Shown in pieces: positions 18,371-20,000 of a stretch of DNA of 20,000 nucleotides. Under the pieces are notes generated by a model that saw only the letters and a list, made by a program, of their open reading frames with translations, did no database searches and was not told where the DNA came from. Each line of letters starts with the position of its first letter. Position 1 is the first letter of the stretch. The DNA comes from Cristatella mucedo (Eukaryota; Bryozoa; Phylactolaemata; Cristatellidae), in the NCBI GenBank assembly GCA_009760855.2, contig WPIO01000007.1:11632501-11652500 (forward strand), read 5' to 3'. The position numbers and the translations under genes are program-made.

Positions 18371-19195
18371 TGTCGGGTTTGAGTTATTCGGCTAAGAGCT
18401 TAGGTTCTTGGGTTTAGAAATAAGGTTTTATAGAGAAACTCTAGGCGGAAAAGATGTCTAAAAACGCATCTATTTAACGTAAGTGTACTCATACCCTGGA
18501 GACCACATTGAACAGCCTGCTATGGGCACTGTGCCCAGAGCAAAAAACGACCCGTCTTTATGAACAAACGACGCCGCATTAGCTATAGGATTGAGGTTGG
18601 CTCGAGGCGCTACTAGGCATGTTGCGTAGCACTAGAACTCGCTCGAAGCCCTTGGCAGAAATGTCCGACGCATTAGCGACGCTAGTGGGAAATCGCAAGA
18701 AAATATAGGTTTTGGCATGCATTCGCTCGGAGAATGCACGAGACTTTTTGCGAATGCAGAAACGATAGGAGCACCACACTGCCGGAAACAAAAAAATTGA
18801 TCCGTTTTATTAAATGCCAAACGCACGACGAAGCTAGCGACGCCAAGTGGCTCAGCGCGCTGCTAGACGCAAAGGTACCCGTGCACGTGGAGGGGATACG
18901 AACTGCGAAATGAACAGTGGACGCCTCGAAGTGTGGTGTGCGTCTTTTACATCCGGACAGAACTAGACCGCAAACGCAGCGCCCGTAACGGTGCCAGTCT
19001 CAGCCCGCGCGCAACGAATACCGCTTGAACCTAGTGTCGAGGCTCACGTGACTTGCTGGTACAGCACCGATGCACGCCGCAAGTATGCGGAGCACGGCGA
19101 TGACGAACAGTGCCCATATATCAACATAAAAAGTCCGAATCCGTTGCGGATGGAAGTCTATTAGACAGCGCTGGATAAAATAAATAATAAATACT
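18371..19195. other. No gene recognised
   Basis: Unique-looking DNA with short open frames lacking motifs (for example 18579-18791 on -). No RNA gene, LINE or SINE piece was recognised. Confidence 0.4.
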
Positions 19196-19199
19196 AGCT

Positions 19200-19350
19200 G
19201 ATTTAACAGCCTCTTTTGTATAGCGACAGAAGAGCCTTTACGGTTACCACCACCGCTTGCAGCGTCGATAAAGGATCACTCACCGCAGGATTCGAACCCA
19301 CGAACTCGGGACTGAGGTCGTAAAAAGCAACCGCCTTACTTAGTGTGCGA
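19200..19350 (-). mobile_element. tRNA-derived SINE with L2-like tail
   Basis: On the minus strand, TAAGGCGGTTGC, then CGTGGGTTCGAATCCTGC (B box, 19288-19299 on plus, matching GGTTCGAATCC) mark a tRNA-like head. The body GTGATCCTTTATCGACGCTGC is shared with the other SINEs. The 3' end GTCGCTATACAAAAGAGGC parallels the L2-like tail CAGCGCTATACAAATG at 17.77 kb. Confidence 0.75.
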
Positions 19351-19604
19351 TCGCGGCTCAACGCCGGAGTATTGCAGGCGTTCAACAGCTGCCGCCATGA
19401 CGTACATCAATGGCTCCGTGGCCAAGAGCTCAAATCGGCTCAAATGCCTCGGAAAAAATGCGAACCAGACAATGAAAAAATGCATTTGCTATGGCACCGG
19501 CTTTCATGCAGCCTCGGCCATATATTGTCGCATAATCGGTCCCTAGCCATTACAATTAAGGAACCACGAATAATGAATATCATTCGTAACCTGGTTTATT
19601 TAGC

Positions 19605-19735
19605 TTGGCGCCAGATTGGCCCAGGGGTCATTGTGCTCGCCTCTAGCTAGCTCAAGCTCGTGGGCTCGAGCGGTGGCGGCATGTGCAAAGCGCCTAGGCG
19701 GAGATGAAGTTCTCATACGGCGCGTTACTAGTGAG
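19605..19735 (+). mobile_element. tRNA-derived SINE fused to the main LINE tail
   Basis: A perfect pol III A box TGGCCCAGGGG (19617-19627) is followed 36 bases later by a decayed B box GGCTCGAGCGG (19663-19673). The 3' part from 19681, CAAAGCGCCTAGGCGGAGAT then GAAGTTCTCATACGGCGC, aligns with the main LINE tail AAAGCGCCTTGAAAGAGATT then GAGTTGTCCGAGGGCGC at 15247 onward. By eye about two thirds of positions over 40 bases match. Head and tail together make a SINE with a LINE-derived end. Confidence 0.65.
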
Positions 19736-19762
19736 GAGTGCGTTTCTTATTTATTTGAGTCG

Positions 19763-19800
19763 ATTGCCGACGCCGCGAATCGGTCCGTGGCGTCGGCAAT
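19763..19800. repeat. 12-bp perfect inverted repeat
   Basis: ATTGCCGACGCC (19763-19774) and GGCGTCGGCAAT (19789-19800) are exact reverse complements around a 14-base loop; the stem extends inward by a G-T and two G-C type pairs. It lies just after the SINE and has no evident gene partner. Confidence 0.9.
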
Positions 19801-20000
19801 GTCGTCGCGGGAGCGAGCGAGATGCATTTTCCGCTCTGCAGGTTGCACCCTTCTGCAATTCAGCTGAAGCAAAATTCAGGGTGAACAAGCGTTGGCGCTA
19901 GCCAGACGTTCGCCGCGTCAGGGCGCACACAGACCGGAAGTGGCGACGAGCTCCGGAAGGGTGCGCGCCCATATTTTCTCCGAAATGAGCGCCGTCCTTG

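Noticed and set aside
19605-19680. Functional tRNA gene
   Set aside because: The A box is good but the B box is decayed and the arms do not fold as a complete cloverleaf by eye; a SINE head is more likely.

Overview
The window is animal nuclear DNA, almost certainly from a lophotrochozoan (mollusc-, annelid- or brachiopod-like; the phylum cannot be fixed from this sequence). The reasons are spliced coding exons with GT/AG boundaries, a posterior Hox homeodomain with the signature of the lophotrochozoan Post2 class, long dinucleotide microsatellites, LINEs of the CR1/L2 type with (ATT)n tails, tRNA-derived SINEs and a Tc1-like DNA transposon. Coding exons favour C/G at third codon positions; the repeats and flanks are more AT-rich.

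Layout. 0.3-0.45 kb: the 3' tail of an L2-type LINE. 0.96-1.30 kb: the homeobox exon of a Post2-like Hox gene (+), followed by a very GC-rich 3' flank with (CGG)n runs, a perfect 20-bp hairpin, a near-perfect palindrome and a candidate polyadenylation signal at 2.2 kb. 2.4-3.1 kb: a SINE and two oppositely oriented CA/TG microsatellites. 3.7-6.5 kb: a LINE (-) interrupted by a dead Tc1/mariner transposase (+). 7.3-7.5 kb: a 30-bp minisatellite. 8.2-9.46 kb: three consecutive exons (+) of a large C2H2 zinc-finger gene resembling vertebrate ZNF236; splice phases and finger order agree across both introns. 9.7-10.3 kb: a second LINE (-) in the next intron. 11.3-13.4 kb: a SINE and CpG-rich DNA without a recognisable gene. 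13.5-15.45 kb: a long (GA)n tract split by a 5'-truncated LINE (+) plus a second LINE tail. 15.5-20 kb: GC-rich unassigned DNA with scattered LINE tails and SINEs.

Only two cellular genes can be supported: one homeobox exon and three internal zinc-finger exons, both on the + strand and both incomplete. No exon for the N-terminal part of the zinc-finger protein is visible between the homeobox exon and 8.2 kb, so the Hox gene may lie inside an intron of the zinc-finger gene. The remainder is mainly mobile DNA. At least two L2-like tail types are present, and the SINEs carry tails resembling them, which suggests SINEs that borrow the LINE machinery. I saw no clear novel multi-gene system; the most unusual points are the possible Hox/ZNF nesting, the SINE-LINE tail sharing and the LINE inside the GA tract.
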